Shown one piece after another: positions 9,718 through 17,912 of a DNA stretch of 64,000 nt. Location: contig NZ_RXOM01000054.1 in the NCBI RefSeq assembly GCF_008692195.1, positions 62,001 to 126,000 of the forward strand. The letters are read 5' to 3'. The first letter of the stretch is position 1. Each line of letters starts with the position of its first letter. The notes beneath the pieces were generated by a model, which had not been told where the DNA came from, did not search any database, and was given only the letters and a program-made list of their open reading frames with translations. Source of the DNA: Salegentibacter sp. R32. GTDB lineage: Bacteria; Bacteroidota; Bacteroidia; Flavobacteriales; Flavobacteriaceae. The translations under genes were made by a program, and so were the position numbers.

Positions 9718-10878
9718 TTAATCTAAAAAATAATAACTAAAAGCATAAAACATCCAAGCTTGGGTCCAACGCATATATGGAATTTTATTTATTGTAAAAC
9801 TATTTTTTTGATAATAAAAATACCCTTTTGGAGATTGCATATTATCTATAGTCCAAATTAATACTCGATCAATTAGATCCCTATGTCTATTTAAAATATC
9901 TAATTTACTTAATGTAACTATAAGTTGAGCAGGAGCATGCACATCTATAGGATATGTTTTATTACTATAGTATTTTGATACTCCATTTGAAGTAAAAAAA
10001 GTTTTAAGATAATATTTTGTACCTATCTCTAAATTCTCTTTAAAAGAAATATCCTTAGTGGTTTTTTGGTAGATATATATACATTCCAAATTATAGCCTG
10101 TATGAAAGCTATCTATCCATTGGTGAAATGGTAAAGTACCATATGCCCAAGAACCATTTTTATTTTGTCTCTCACACACATATGTTACTATTTTTTTAGA
10201 AATGTCTAAAGCTTTTTTGTTATTGGTAAATTCGAATAGCAGACAAAGTGTTTTTACTCCCAGCAAACCAGCATTAAATACTTGAGTATGATCCAACGGA
10301 GAGTATGATAATGTAAAGTTACCTTTGTCGTCGTAGCTCCTATTCAAATCATTCAATACAAAGTTTTCTATAGATTTCAATACAGAAAGTAATGATGTGT
10401 CCTTAGTAATATTATATGCTTCAATCAATGATTCTGTCACAAAAGATGTTGCTACAACTGTAGGTGTATTACAAGGTTGAAAAAAAGCTCTAGCCTGCCA
10501 GTCAAAATTATAACCCCAACAAGCCCCTGTATATCCTTTTACTTTTTTTTCTAAAAGTAAGTTTACTAAATAATTTATCTTCTCAAGATACTCTGTTTTT
10601 CTTTTCTTTTTATATAAATTACAGTAACCAATTAAAAATAAGGCAAGACCTTTAGAATTATGTTCTTTTTCAATTAGAACAATTTTTCTTAAATTAAAGG
10701 GGGTTCTTTTGAAAAATTGAAGCCAAGCGAGTTTAAAAAACTTAGTGTTTTTTAATAATGGTAGATTTTGAAAAACTTTACTATTTAGACCGTCAAATGG
10801 ATCCCAACCTTTAAATTTTTCAGATTCACAATGGAGTTTTAGTTTTTCAAAACTTTCCTTTATCTTGAGGTTATTCAA
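9718..10878 (-). CDS. Unknown alpha/alpha-toroid-like protein of polysaccharide locus
   Basis: A 386-residue soluble protein with no signal peptide. It opens with WDPFDGLNSKVFQNLP and contains repeated aromatic/glycine blocks: GYTGACWGYNFDWQARAFF (about 118-136), NKNGSWAYGTLPFHQW (about 240-255) and IPYMRWTQAWMFYAFSYYF at the end, separated by helical stretches. This periodicity recalls the alpha/alpha-toroid folds of six-hairpin glycosidases, glucuronyl epimerases and prenyltransferases. Similar proteins from capsule loci are sometimes labelled delta-aminolevulinic acid dehydratase, which the sequence does not support. It lies between the WecG-like and Wzy-like genes with gaps of 2 and 6 bp. 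A role in modifying or trimming the glycan, such as uronate epimerisation, is possible but unproven. Confidence 0.75.
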   Translation of the reverse strand: MNNLKIKESFEKLKLHCESEKFKGWDPFDGLNSKVFQNLPLLKNTKFFKLAWLQFFKRTPFNLRKIVLIEKEHNSKGLALFLIGYCNLYKKKRKTEYLEKINYLVNLLLEKKVKGYTGACWGYNFDWQARAFFQPCNTPTVVATSFVTESLIEAYNITKDTSLLSVLKSIENFVLNDLNRSYDDKGNFTLSYSPLDHTQVFNAGLLGVKTLCLLFEFTNNKKALDISKKIVTYVCERQNKNGSWAYGTLPFHQWIDSFHTGYNLECIYIYQKTTKDISFKENLEIGTKYYLKTFFTSNGVSKYYSNKTYPIDVHAPAQLIVTLSKLDILNRHRDLIDRVLIWTIDNMQSPKGYFYYQKNSFTINKIPYMRWTQAWMFYAFSYYFLD

Positions 10879-10884
10879 ACTGTT

Positions 10885-12096
10885 TTATTTTTGTTCTAAT
10901 AATTCTTTATTGCTAAAATAGATAAGACTGGTTAAAATAGCCACAATTAATATTCCCGAATGCCTTTCCAATATAGATTCAGTTATAGAAAACATCAAAA
11001 ACAATAACATTATTAATACACCGTAAATATCATTAAATCTAATAGAGTAGATAAGAACAGAAAATATTAAGCAAAAATATGCTATTAATCCTAATATTCC
11101 ATTAGACATTAAAAATTCTATATATTGATTATGGGCGTTATATTTTTGTTGATAACCGATAATGAAATCATTTTTCAAATATTGAGGATACAAACCTTCT
11201 TTTCCATCTCCAGTACCTTTTCCAAAAATATAATCTATTGTCCCTAAAGTTTGTATAGCAGATTTCCAGTGAACCAAGCGAGTATTGAACTCATTATTTT
11301 CTGCTAATTTATTAGGGTTATCTGAAATTGATTCAAACCTAGTAATGTAATTACTGCTAAAAAAGAGTGTTCCTAACAAAGCTAATACAACTAATACTGT
11401 TAAAAAAAATTTATGTTTACGGTCTGTAATTATAATTTTTATGTAATAAATAGCAATAAGGATTAGAGCTACTATAGCTATTCGAGCACTTAATAAATAG
11501 ATAAAAATGAGCAATATAGTTATAAATAGGATAGAGACCATTCTATTCATTTCTTTTAATTTAATAGAATCGTACAAAAAATAGCTAATTGCAATGACAC
11601 AGAACAATGAATAATATGTTGTATGTTTATTTAATAAGAGTGAAAGTTTATCATATATAAAATATTCTCCTAGTCCATTATAATATATATATAAAGCTTT
11701 CATTATGGAAAATAATGCCATGCAAACTACAGAATAACTAAAAACCCTTATAAGTTTATACTTATATTTTCCTGACCAAAATTGAGTGGTTCCGAAGATT
11801 AAGGGGATTATTATAAACGGTATTTTATCTTTTAGCTGTCCTAAACCATGAGATATGTTATATGTATATATCATTCCAAATAATAAAACAATATAGATAG
11901 AGCTCAAAATTAAAATACTTGAGAAATTTTTTCTAAATAAATTATATTTTTCTCTAAATGGATTATAGGTAAGCCAAGAAATAACAAGTAAAATGATTGC
12001 TTGAGAATTCAAGCTATATTTAGGCATTGGTAGAGTAACAAATACTAAGGTTAAGCTCCACAGAAAAAAGCTTGTCTTTAACTTACTTGCTTTCAT
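10885..12096 (-). CDS. O-antigen ligase/polymerase-like membrane protein (Wzy_C)
   Basis: A 403-residue integral membrane protein with about eleven hydrophobic segments. The large periplasmic loop carries HWKSAIQTLGTIDYIFGKGTGDG and AHNQYIEFLMSNGILGLIAYF, the H-N-x(5)-L-x(3)-G-I-x-G pattern of the Wzy_C/WaaL family. Such proteins either polymerise repeat units (Wzy) or ligate the finished glycan to an acceptor (WaaL). The locus has a second protein of this type at 16698-17912, so one may be polymerase and the other ligase; sequence alone does not decide. It overlaps the upstream SGNH gene by 14 bp and is followed after 6 bp by the toroid-like gene. Confidence 0.88.
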   Translation of the reverse strand: MKASKLKTSFFLWSLTLVFVTLPMPKYSLNSQAIILLVISWLTYNPFREKYNLFRKNFSSILILSSIYIVLLFGMIYTYNISHGLGQLKDKIPFIIIPLIFGTTQFWSGKYKYKLIRVFSYSVVCMALFSIMKALYIYYNGLGEYFIYDKLSLLLNKHTTYYSLFCVIAISYFLYDSIKLKEMNRMVSILFITILLIFIYLLSARIAIVALILIAIYYIKIIITDRKHKFFLTVLVVLALLGTLFFSSNYITRFESISDNPNKLAENNEFNTRLVHWKSAIQTLGTIDYIFGKGTGDGKEGLYPQYLKNDFIIGYQQKYNAHNQYIEFLMSNGILGLIAYFCLIFSVLIYSIRFNDIYGVLIMLLFLMFSITESILERHSGILIVAILTSLIYFSNKELLEQK

Positions 12097-13024
12097 TTAT
12101 TTGTTGGTTGAGGCAATTTATTAGCAATTTATAAGCTTCTCCCTTATAATGAATTTTATCTTTTATTATTAACTCTTCCTTTTTGTTTTTCAAAATTTTG
12201 TAAAAATCAATATAATGAACTTGAGATGAAGCCAAATTACTTAAGTATTGGTTTAATTCTAAATTATATTCATTTCTTTCTAGATCTGAAGACGGGGGCA
12301 AATTAATAAGATAAATTTTAGAAGTACTGTTTTTTTCTAATAGTTCTTTAATTATTTGTTGAAAATTAGCTATTGTTTTACCTATATTAGTTCTTCGTTC
12401 ATACGTCCCTAAACAGACAATGTAAATATCCGCTTTAGGGATTTTATTTATATTTTTAAGTACTTTCTCAGAATTGTAATTAATTCCTCCATTAAAAGGA
12501 AACCCATATACATCTCTTTTTTCACCAACAAAATAAAAGTCATTTTGTTTATCAGAAAACCATTTTCTAAAATTTTTTCCTCCCCTCCATAGTAACTGTG
12601 AATCTGTTATTAAATTTACTTTGATATCTCCTTCTTGCTTTATAGGTAAGTCTATCAATTTTGCAGAGGCTTTTGCATAAGAGCTTACTGGTTGATATAC
12701 TACCCAAAAACCACCTCTAAATATTATTTTTTTTTCTTTTTGAGAAGAATTTTCAAAATTAAAATAGTATTTTCTATCTTTTAAATACAACTCTAATGTA
12801 TTTCCTTTTATAAAAGGGATATCCTTATCTGTTGAAATTTCAAGATAATTTCTGGTTACAGAATCAATTTCTACCTTACCAAGCTTTTCAATGGTTTTTA
12901 CTTCTTTCCAATTGTAATTAAATTGCCATAACTCCTCTTCTTTTTTTTGAAAAAAATCTATTGTTAAATAAACGAGAAGCCCAAAAAAAGTAAATGCTAT
13001 TAGTTTGTTTGATATAAACTTCAT
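12083..13024 (-). CDS. SGNH-like protein with degenerate catalytic blocks, membrane-anchored
   Basis: A 313-residue protein with one N-terminal hydrophobic helix (about 7-25: LIAFTFFGLLVYLTIDFF) and an extracytoplasmic SGNH/GDSL-like domain. It is a paralogue of the adjacent gene at 13038-14006: shared stretches are KIPKADIYIVCLGTYE versus KIPEADFYTLLIGTND, and SKIYLINLPPSSDLERNEYN versus SKIIYLDPLPTTNKERNRFN. Block I reads LITDSQLLWRGG, so the serine context is TDSQ rather than GDSQ; block III has GTYE where the catalytic asparagine of GxND should be; the C-terminal D-x-x-H block survives as DKIHYKGEA. Activity is therefore doubtful. It could be a carbohydrate-binding or regulatory paralogue of its neighbour. 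Confidence 0.8.
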   Translation of the reverse strand: MKFISNKLIAFTFFGLLVYLTIDFFQKKEEELWQFNYNWKEVKTIEKLGKVEIDSVTRNYLEISTDKDIPFIKGNTLELYLKDRKYYFNFENSSQKEKKIIFRGGFWVVYQPVSSYAKASAKLIDLPIKQEGDIKVNLITDSQLLWRGGKNFRKWFSDKQNDFYFVGEKRDVYGFPFNGGINYNSEKVLKNINKIPKADIYIVCLGTYERRTNIGKTIANFQQIIKELLEKNSTSKIYLINLPPSSDLERNEYNLELNQYLSNLASSQVHYIDFYKILKNKKEELIIKDKIHYKGEAYKLLINCLNQQINESK

Positions 13025-13037
13025 TAAAATATATAGC

Positions 13038-14006
13038 TTAATCTCTATTATTATTTATAAAAATTGTTATGTGTTCAGCCATCAATTTAACTCCTTTAGT
13101 ATTGGGATGTAAACCATCATAACTTAAATAAATTTCAGCCCAATTATCTTTTTCACGTATTTTTTCTCCTAACGGGCATATAAAAACTTGTGGACTTTGA
13201 CTTATAATTTTTTCAATTCTTTTCTTAAGGTTTTGATTAAATCGATTTCTTTCTTTATTTGTCGTAGGTAATGGATCAAGATAAATTATTTTAGAAGAAG
13301 GATATTTTTTTGTTAAAAAATTCAGGATATCTTTTATGTTTTCTTCTGCTCTAGATATTTCATTCTTCCAGTCGTTAGTCCCAATTAATAAGGTATAAAA
13401 ATCAGCTTCGGGAATTTTCTCTATTCGTTTTAAAACACTCTCGGTAGAATTTCCTCCTTCTCCCTCATGGGGGTAGTCATAAATATCTACATTACTTCCT
13501 ATAAAATAAAAATCGGGGTTCAACTTGTCCATCTGCATTCTTAACTGTGAAGCGGCTCCCCACCACGTTTGACTATCCCCAATTGTACAAATTCTTATAC
13601 TTCCTTCTTGCGTTGAAGGTACTTCCACCGTTTCTATAGTATAATTTTCGAAATTCTCACTTAATAATGGTTGCTTATAAAACCAATTCACATTTGATAA
13701 AATGTTAGTAGCATCTTGGTAGGTTATCCAACCAAACCGAAAATAACCCGTTTCTCCTTTATTATTTGTTATACGGTAAAGTGCATTAAAATTTAAGTTT
13801 GAATAATCATCTTTATATAATAATGGAGCCTCTATTTTTTTGTGCTTAGGCGATAATATAATTTTATTTTTTTTACTTTTAAGTAGGAACGAACCTAAAG
13901 TACTTCTGTTCTTTATAGGTGGAATTTGCTCGGTATTATTTTTATCTTCACAAGCAGTAAAAACTTGAATGAAAATGTATAGTATAAATATTAGCTTTTT
14001 ATTCAA
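13038..14006 (-). CDS. SGNH/GDSL hydrolase lipoprotein, probable glycan O-acetyl esterase
   Basis: A 322-residue lipoprotein: signal peptide with lipobox VFTAC (lipid Cys at about residue 19) followed by a polar linker. The SGNH blocks are complete: ICTIGDSQTWWG (nucleophile Ser in GDSQ), GGNSTESVLKRI for block II glycine, LLIGTNDW for block III (Asn), and YDGLHPNTKG for the Asp/His of block V. The family hydrolyses acyl esters; in a polysaccharide locus the likely substrate is an acetyl or other acyl group on the glycan at the cell envelope. It lies 13 bp upstream of its degenerate paralogue and 7 bp downstream of the adenylate-forming enzyme gene, consistent with an acyl attachment/removal theme. 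Confidence 0.85.
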   Translation of the reverse strand: MNKKLIFILYIFIQVFTACEDKNNTEQIPPIKNRSTLGSFLLKSKKNKIILSPKHKKIEAPLLYKDDYSNLNFNALYRITNNKGETGYFRFGWITYQDATNILSNVNWFYKQPLLSENFENYTIETVEVPSTQEGSIRICTIGDSQTWWGAASQLRMQMDKLNPDFYFIGSNVDIYDYPHEGEGGNSTESVLKRIEKIPEADFYTLLIGTNDWKNEISRAEENIKDILNFLTKKYPSSKIIYLDPLPTTNKERNRFNQNLKKRIEKIISQSPQVFICPLGEKIREKDNWAEIYLSYDGLHPNTKGVKLMAEHITIFINNNRD

Positions 14007-14013
14007 CGAGAAA

Positions 14014-15267
14014 TTATTTTTTATTCAGCTTAGAAATCACAAATTTAAACTTTTTATTTTCAGATTGTTGCAATTCGCCCTCATTAACTTTGCTTATCGA
14101 GAGCTTCATTTGTTCCCCTAAACGGTCTTTTAAGTTTTGTAGAAGTTTTTCTTCCTCCTCAACAGTAAAATCTTTAGTAACTAATAAAACTTCGACTTTT
14201 TGAATTGAATGCTGAATAATTTGAGCTTGTTTTATGCCTTTTATATTTTTAAAAGCTACATCCATTCTTCCTATTCTAGAACCATCTGGAAGCAAAATAT
14301 AATCTTCTATTCTCCCTTGAATACGATCAATTTCTATAGATTTACGTTCTTCATCATATATATTTTGATGCCCAACAACGTCATTTACTTGATAATTTAT
14401 TAAAGGAAAAAGTGTATTGATAAAACTCGTTGTAATAATTTTGTTTGTTTTATATTCATTTAACGAATATAAAGGCGGTTCATAATACTTCCCTTTTTCA
14501 CTGTATAAAGCAATTGTTCTTTCTGCCGTACCGTACCAATCAAAAATTTTTGCCTGAAAACACTGCTGGATTTTTTCTTTTTGAAAAGCCAATAGACTTT
14601 CTGAACTAGTAAAAACCAGTGGGATCACTAACTCTTTATTGTCTTCTTCCAACAAACTAGCTAAGGTAAATGCAGAACTGGGATAGGCTAACAAGGCTTT
14701 GGGTTGAAATTCAGTTATTTTTTCAATTATTTGAAGAAGTTTTTTTTTATTTAAATGATAACTTGAAATAAAAAGTGTGTTGGCAGCTTTATCAAAATAA
14801 AAAAGTTTGTTTCTGTCTAAATCACCTCGCAAAGAAACTTTTCTATCTTGAATAGATAATCCTGCTCGTTGTCTATACCACCAAACGTAAGAATTTTCTT
14901 TTAAGATAGATTTAAAATCACGATAAACCATTAATGGAGAACCTGTACTTCCGCTCGTATATCCTTTTGTTTTTGTTATATGCCTCTTTGTAGATAAAAA
15001 AGATGATGGATTTTCTTTAATATACCTCTTTTCAAGTATGGGTAGCTTTTCTAAATCGTCTAAAGAATAAATTTGATGGATATCTACTTCATTTTTTTCA
15101 TAAAAGCTAGGATAAAATTTAGTTTTTTTAGCAGCTTTTATAAGCTTTAAAAATGCCTCATTTTGTTTTTCTTTTAAAGAGTTTAATTGAAAATAACCAT
15201 CGATTTTTTTAATTTCTGTTCTCAATAAAAAATTATGCCGTAAATGAAACTTTAAAAAATCTTTCAT
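14014..15267 (-). CDS. CapK/PaaK-like adenylate-forming enzyme
   Basis: A 417-residue cytosolic enzyme of the ANL superfamily, phenylacetate-CoA ligase/CapK branch. It has the A3 motif TKGYTSGSTGSPLMVYRD (about 122-139), FDWYGTAERT for the adenylate-binding A5 region (about 243-252), INYQVNDVVG near 305 and DRIQGRIEDYILLPDGSRIGR around the hinge (about 325-345). The C-terminal small domain ends KKFKFVISKLNKK, a typical CapK ending. It is inside the polysaccharide run, 3 bp downstream of the hexapeptide acyltransferase and 7 bp upstream of the SGNH lipoprotein gene. I infer that it activates a carboxylic acid used to decorate the glycan; the substrate is unknown. Confidence 0.87.
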   Translation of the reverse strand: MKDFLKFHLRHNFLLRTEIKKIDGYFQLNSLKEKQNEAFLKLIKAAKKTKFYPSFYEKNEVDIHQIYSLDDLEKLPILEKRYIKENPSSFLSTKRHITKTKGYTSGSTGSPLMVYRDFKSILKENSYVWWYRQRAGLSIQDRKVSLRGDLDRNKLFYFDKAANTLFISSYHLNKKKLLQIIEKITEFQPKALLAYPSSAFTLASLLEEDNKELVIPLVFTSSESLLAFQKEKIQQCFQAKIFDWYGTAERTIALYSEKGKYYEPPLYSLNEYKTNKIITTSFINTLFPLINYQVNDVVGHQNIYDEERKSIEIDRIQGRIEDYILLPDGSRIGRMDVAFKNIKGIKQAQIIQHSIQKVEVLLVTKDFTVEEEEKLLQNLKDRLGEQMKLSISKVNEGELQQSENKKFKFVISKLNKK

Positions 15268-15270
15268 ATA

Positions 15271-15687
15271 TCACTTGATAACCTTTGCAGGAATCCCTGC
15301 AACCACACTATTATCTGGTACATCGTTAATTACTACCGCATTCGCCCCTACAATAACATTATTACCTATTTTTACGGGTCCTAAAATTTTTGCCCCTGTA
15401 GCTAGATATACATTGTCACCAATAACAGGAACTTTGTAGTGACCTGATTTGCCGCCAATTGTAACTTGCGTGCCAATCATACAGTTTTTTCCCATTACCG
15501 TTCTTTTATGAAGCACTACCCCTATTCCGCTATAAGCAAAACGTGTTCCTTTTCCCAGAACACATTCATAAGGAATACTTGAATTATATATTAAAAAACA
15601 AAGTAACTTTATAATTTTAGGAATAATAGGTATTTTCTTCAAATAAAGCTTATGTGCTAATTGATAAAAGGAATATGCATTAACCAT
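15271..15687 (-). CDS. Hexapeptide-repeat acyltransferase, serine acetyltransferase-like
   Basis: A 138-residue left-handed beta-helix protein. After a short helical N-terminus come repeated hexapeptide units: GKGTRFAYSGIGVVLHKRTVMGKNCMIG, with the active-site-type His in VVLHKRT, then TIGGKSGHYKVPVIGDNV, LGPVKIGNNVIVGANAV and the terminal DVPDNSVVAGIPAKVIK. It is shorter than CysE (about 270) because it lacks the large N-terminal helical domain, as do sugar O-acetyltransferases of capsule loci. It probably acetylates a sugar of the repeat unit using acetyl-CoA. Its start overlaps the upstream GT4 gene by 8 bp, and it precedes the adenylating enzyme by 3 bp. Confidence 0.88.
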   Translation of the reverse strand: MVNAYSFYQLAHKLYLKKIPIIPKIIKLLCFLIYNSSIPYECVLGKGTRFAYSGIGVVLHKRTVMGKNCMIGTQVTIGGKSGHYKVPVIGDNVYLATGAKILGPVKIGNNVIVGANAVVINDVPDNSVVAGIPAKVIK

Positions 15688-16711
15688 AACTTTCTACAAT
15701 TCTTTTAAATACCAGTTCTGAATTAAATTTAGCAAAACTCTCTAAAGCATTTTTACTAAAATAAGGATAATTTTCTTGGGTAAAGCTTTTAATCGCTTCA
15801 CTTAATGCTTTACTGGATTTGATAGGGATTATTTTGCCATTAACCTCATTAGAGATTAATTCTTCTATAGCGTTCCACTTAGTACTAATAACAGGTAAAC
15901 CAAGAGATAGAGCTTCTATGATAATTCCAGGATAACCTTCTCCAGGGTGAAATGTGGGTAAAAGTAACACATCATAATTTATAAGCGTAGGAATAACTTT
16001 GTCTGCAGAGATGACACCACAATAATTTAAATGGAGGTTTTTAAATTCTTTTTCTTTATAAACACGTTTATCTAAAGGGCCATAAATATCAATTGTGTAA
16101 TCCTGTGGCAAATTTTGAACAGTTTCAGCAATCACATCAATTCCCTTAGTAGGTGTTACTCGGGAAATAAAGACAAAACGTTTTTCAAATTTCTTTTCAG
16201 TAGGCTGAAATAAGGGAGCTTTTCTAGAGTTGGGCAACCATTGTAAATTAAAGTTTTCTGTTTTGAAAAAATCTATCATCTCTAGGGTTTCCATAAAAAC
16301 TGTATCGGCTTGGAAGATGGTAGATTTAATCCACTTTTGATAAAATCTTGGTAGCTGCTGGAACTTTAGGTGAAAGCTTCCGCCAAAAAAGTGGTAACTA
16401 TATTTTTTACCTAATAATTTACAAAACCCAGTTACTAAAGGTCCTAAAATAATATGAAAATCTGTAGTGGCATGAAAACTTATATGTGCAAAACTTTTCT
16501 GATACCATACAAACCTAAAAGGAAACCATAAATAATCCAATATTTGTGCTTTAGAGCTCCAGTGCTTTCTAATAGTCAGAAAATAAAGATCAATTGATGG
16601 CTGTATTTTTATGAATTCAAAAATACGTTGGGTCAGCACAGTTGCCCCGCCAATAGAACGGGCATTTTGAGTTGGTAAATTACCTACCATTAAAACTTTA
16701 AGATTTTTCAT
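15680..16711 (-). CDS. Family 4 glycosyltransferase
   Basis: A 343-residue GT-B glycosyltransferase. The N-terminal half has VGNLPTQNARSIGGATVLTQRIF, with the glycine-rich acceptor loop, and a middle segment KKYSYHFFGGSFH. The C-terminal donor domain has RFVFISRVTPTKGIDVI (about 187-203) and the E-x7-E region HPGEGYPGIIIEALSLGLPVIST (about 265-287), the signature of GT4 retaining transferases. No transmembrane helices. It overlaps both flanking genes (8 and 14 bp), so it belongs to one co-transcribed unit. The donor sugar cannot be assigned. Confidence 0.92.
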   Translation of the reverse strand: MKNLKVLMVGNLPTQNARSIGGATVLTQRIFEFIKIQPSIDLYFLTIRKHWSSKAQILDYLWFPFRFVWYQKSFAHISFHATTDFHIILGPLVTGFCKLLGKKYSYHFFGGSFHLKFQQLPRFYQKWIKSTIFQADTVFMETLEMIDFFKTENFNLQWLPNSRKAPLFQPTEKKFEKRFVFISRVTPTKGIDVIAETVQNLPQDYTIDIYGPLDKRVYKEKEFKNLHLNYCGVISADKVIPTLINYDVLLLPTFHPGEGYPGIIIEALSLGLPVISTKWNAIEELISNEVNGKIIPIKSSKALSEAIKSFTQENYPYFSKNALESFAKFNSELVFKRIVESYG

Positions 16712-17912
16712 TTTGCTGCGAATAATAAATTATTGGAAAAACCCAAATAATAGCAACCATTAAATAACCTGTATTGTTTAATGAATAGGAGAAAGCAGCA
16801 TCAAAAAATAGGGCAAAATAAACAATTCCTAAAATTCTCAATGCTTGTATAGAAACTCTCCTTCTTAAAAGCGGTGACAATAAAAAAAGTAAATATAATA
16901 ATGCACCCACTAATCCAATCTCTACAAATAAATGCGGGAAATAGGTATCGGTAGTTCCTAATTCTAAACCATACCAATTAAAATTTACTTCATTATAAAA
17001 AGGTGAATCATGGTCTATCGAGGCTGGCCCCCCAAAGCTGCCTAGACCTTCACCTAGTAACCCAGTATGGTTTACCATTACTCTATAAGATTCCGACCTT
17101 GCAGAATTACCTTCAGAAATATATAATTCTGTTCTTAATATAGCTCCTTCATAAAAATCTAAGGCCTTTTTTGGGAATGAAAATATAAAAATTAAAATAA
17201 GTAAGATAAACCCCGATATTATTTGAAGTTTCTTTTTTGATAATATAAAAATCAAAATTACAAATGTTACTATTCCTTTATATGAGATACTTGCAAAAAG
17301 GCCTGCAAGAGATAATATCATTAGTAGGCCTTTAAGTTTTCCTTTATAGTAAGTTTCTATTAAAAAAAACATTATCAAACAAAAAAAACCAAAAAGACTA
17401 AAAAAACCCATAACTCCAGTAGCCCTCATAATTCCATAAACTGAAGGAATTGTATAGACTCCGTTTTCATGTAAATCAAAATACCATAATTTTATTCCTT
17501 TTTGCCATAAAATATAATTGACAATTTGTGCTATTATATTGACAATAAAAAACACTAAAAAAAAATTGAATAATAGCTTAAATCTATTTTTCAAGGTATA
17601 GCTATAAAAAAGTATTACAACAGGAAATAAATAACGTATCAACTCTTCTATAGCAGCCCGATAACTAAACGAAATAAAAAAGTGATAGATTAATATAGGG
17701 ATTAATAAAGTAAATATCCATAAGCTATGAATATTGTATTTATTTTTTAGCAAGGTAATAGACAACATAGAAAATATTGCTAAAAACTTGATAGCCACTC
17801 CTATTTGTGGATGGGTAAAATGCAGTATTTCGGAAATAAAAATTAAAATAACCGGAAAAAGCAATAAAAGCCCTTCAATATTATTTTTTTTAACAGAAAG
17901 TGAAAATTTCAT
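16698..17912 (-). CDS. Wzy-like polysaccharide polymerase/ligase membrane protein
   Basis: A 404-residue polytopic protein with about eleven to twelve transmembrane segments and one large extracytoplasmic loop (about 250-330) that carries RSESYRVMVNHTGLLGEGLGSFGG and then TDTYFPHLFVEIGLVGALLYLLF. The latter resembles the H-x(3)-E-x-G-x-x-G segment of Wzy and O-antigen ligase proteins. Overall length and topology suit a Wzy polymerase. The gene overlaps both neighbours (14 bp with GT4 downstream, 4 bp with the glycosyltransferase upstream). It shares little obvious sequence with the other Wzy-like protein at 10885-12096, so they are not a recent duplication. Confidence 0.85.
   Translation of the reverse strand: MKFSLSVKKNNIEGLLLLFPVILIFISEILHFTHPQIGVAIKFLAIFSMLSITLLKNKYNIHSLWIFTLLIPILIYHFFISFSYRAAIEELIRYLFPVVILFYSYTLKNRFKLLFNFFLVFFIVNIIAQIVNYILWQKGIKLWYFDLHENGVYTIPSVYGIMRATGVMGFFSLFGFFCLIMFFLIETYYKGKLKGLLMILSLAGLFASISYKGIVTFVILIFILSKKKLQIISGFILLILIFIFSFPKKALDFYEGAILRTELYISEGNSARSESYRVMVNHTGLLGEGLGSFGGPASIDHDSPFYNEVNFNWYGLELGTTDTYFPHLFVEIGLVGALLYLLFLLSPLLRRRVSIQALRILGIVYFALFFDAAFSYSLNNTGYLMVAIIWVFPIIYYSQQNEKS

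Noticed and set aside
9718-10878. Delta-aminolevulinic acid dehydratase label used for similar proteins
   Set aside because: The length, repeats and residues do not resemble HemB (no Zn-Cys cluster or Schiff-base lysine motif), so the label looks like a propagated error.
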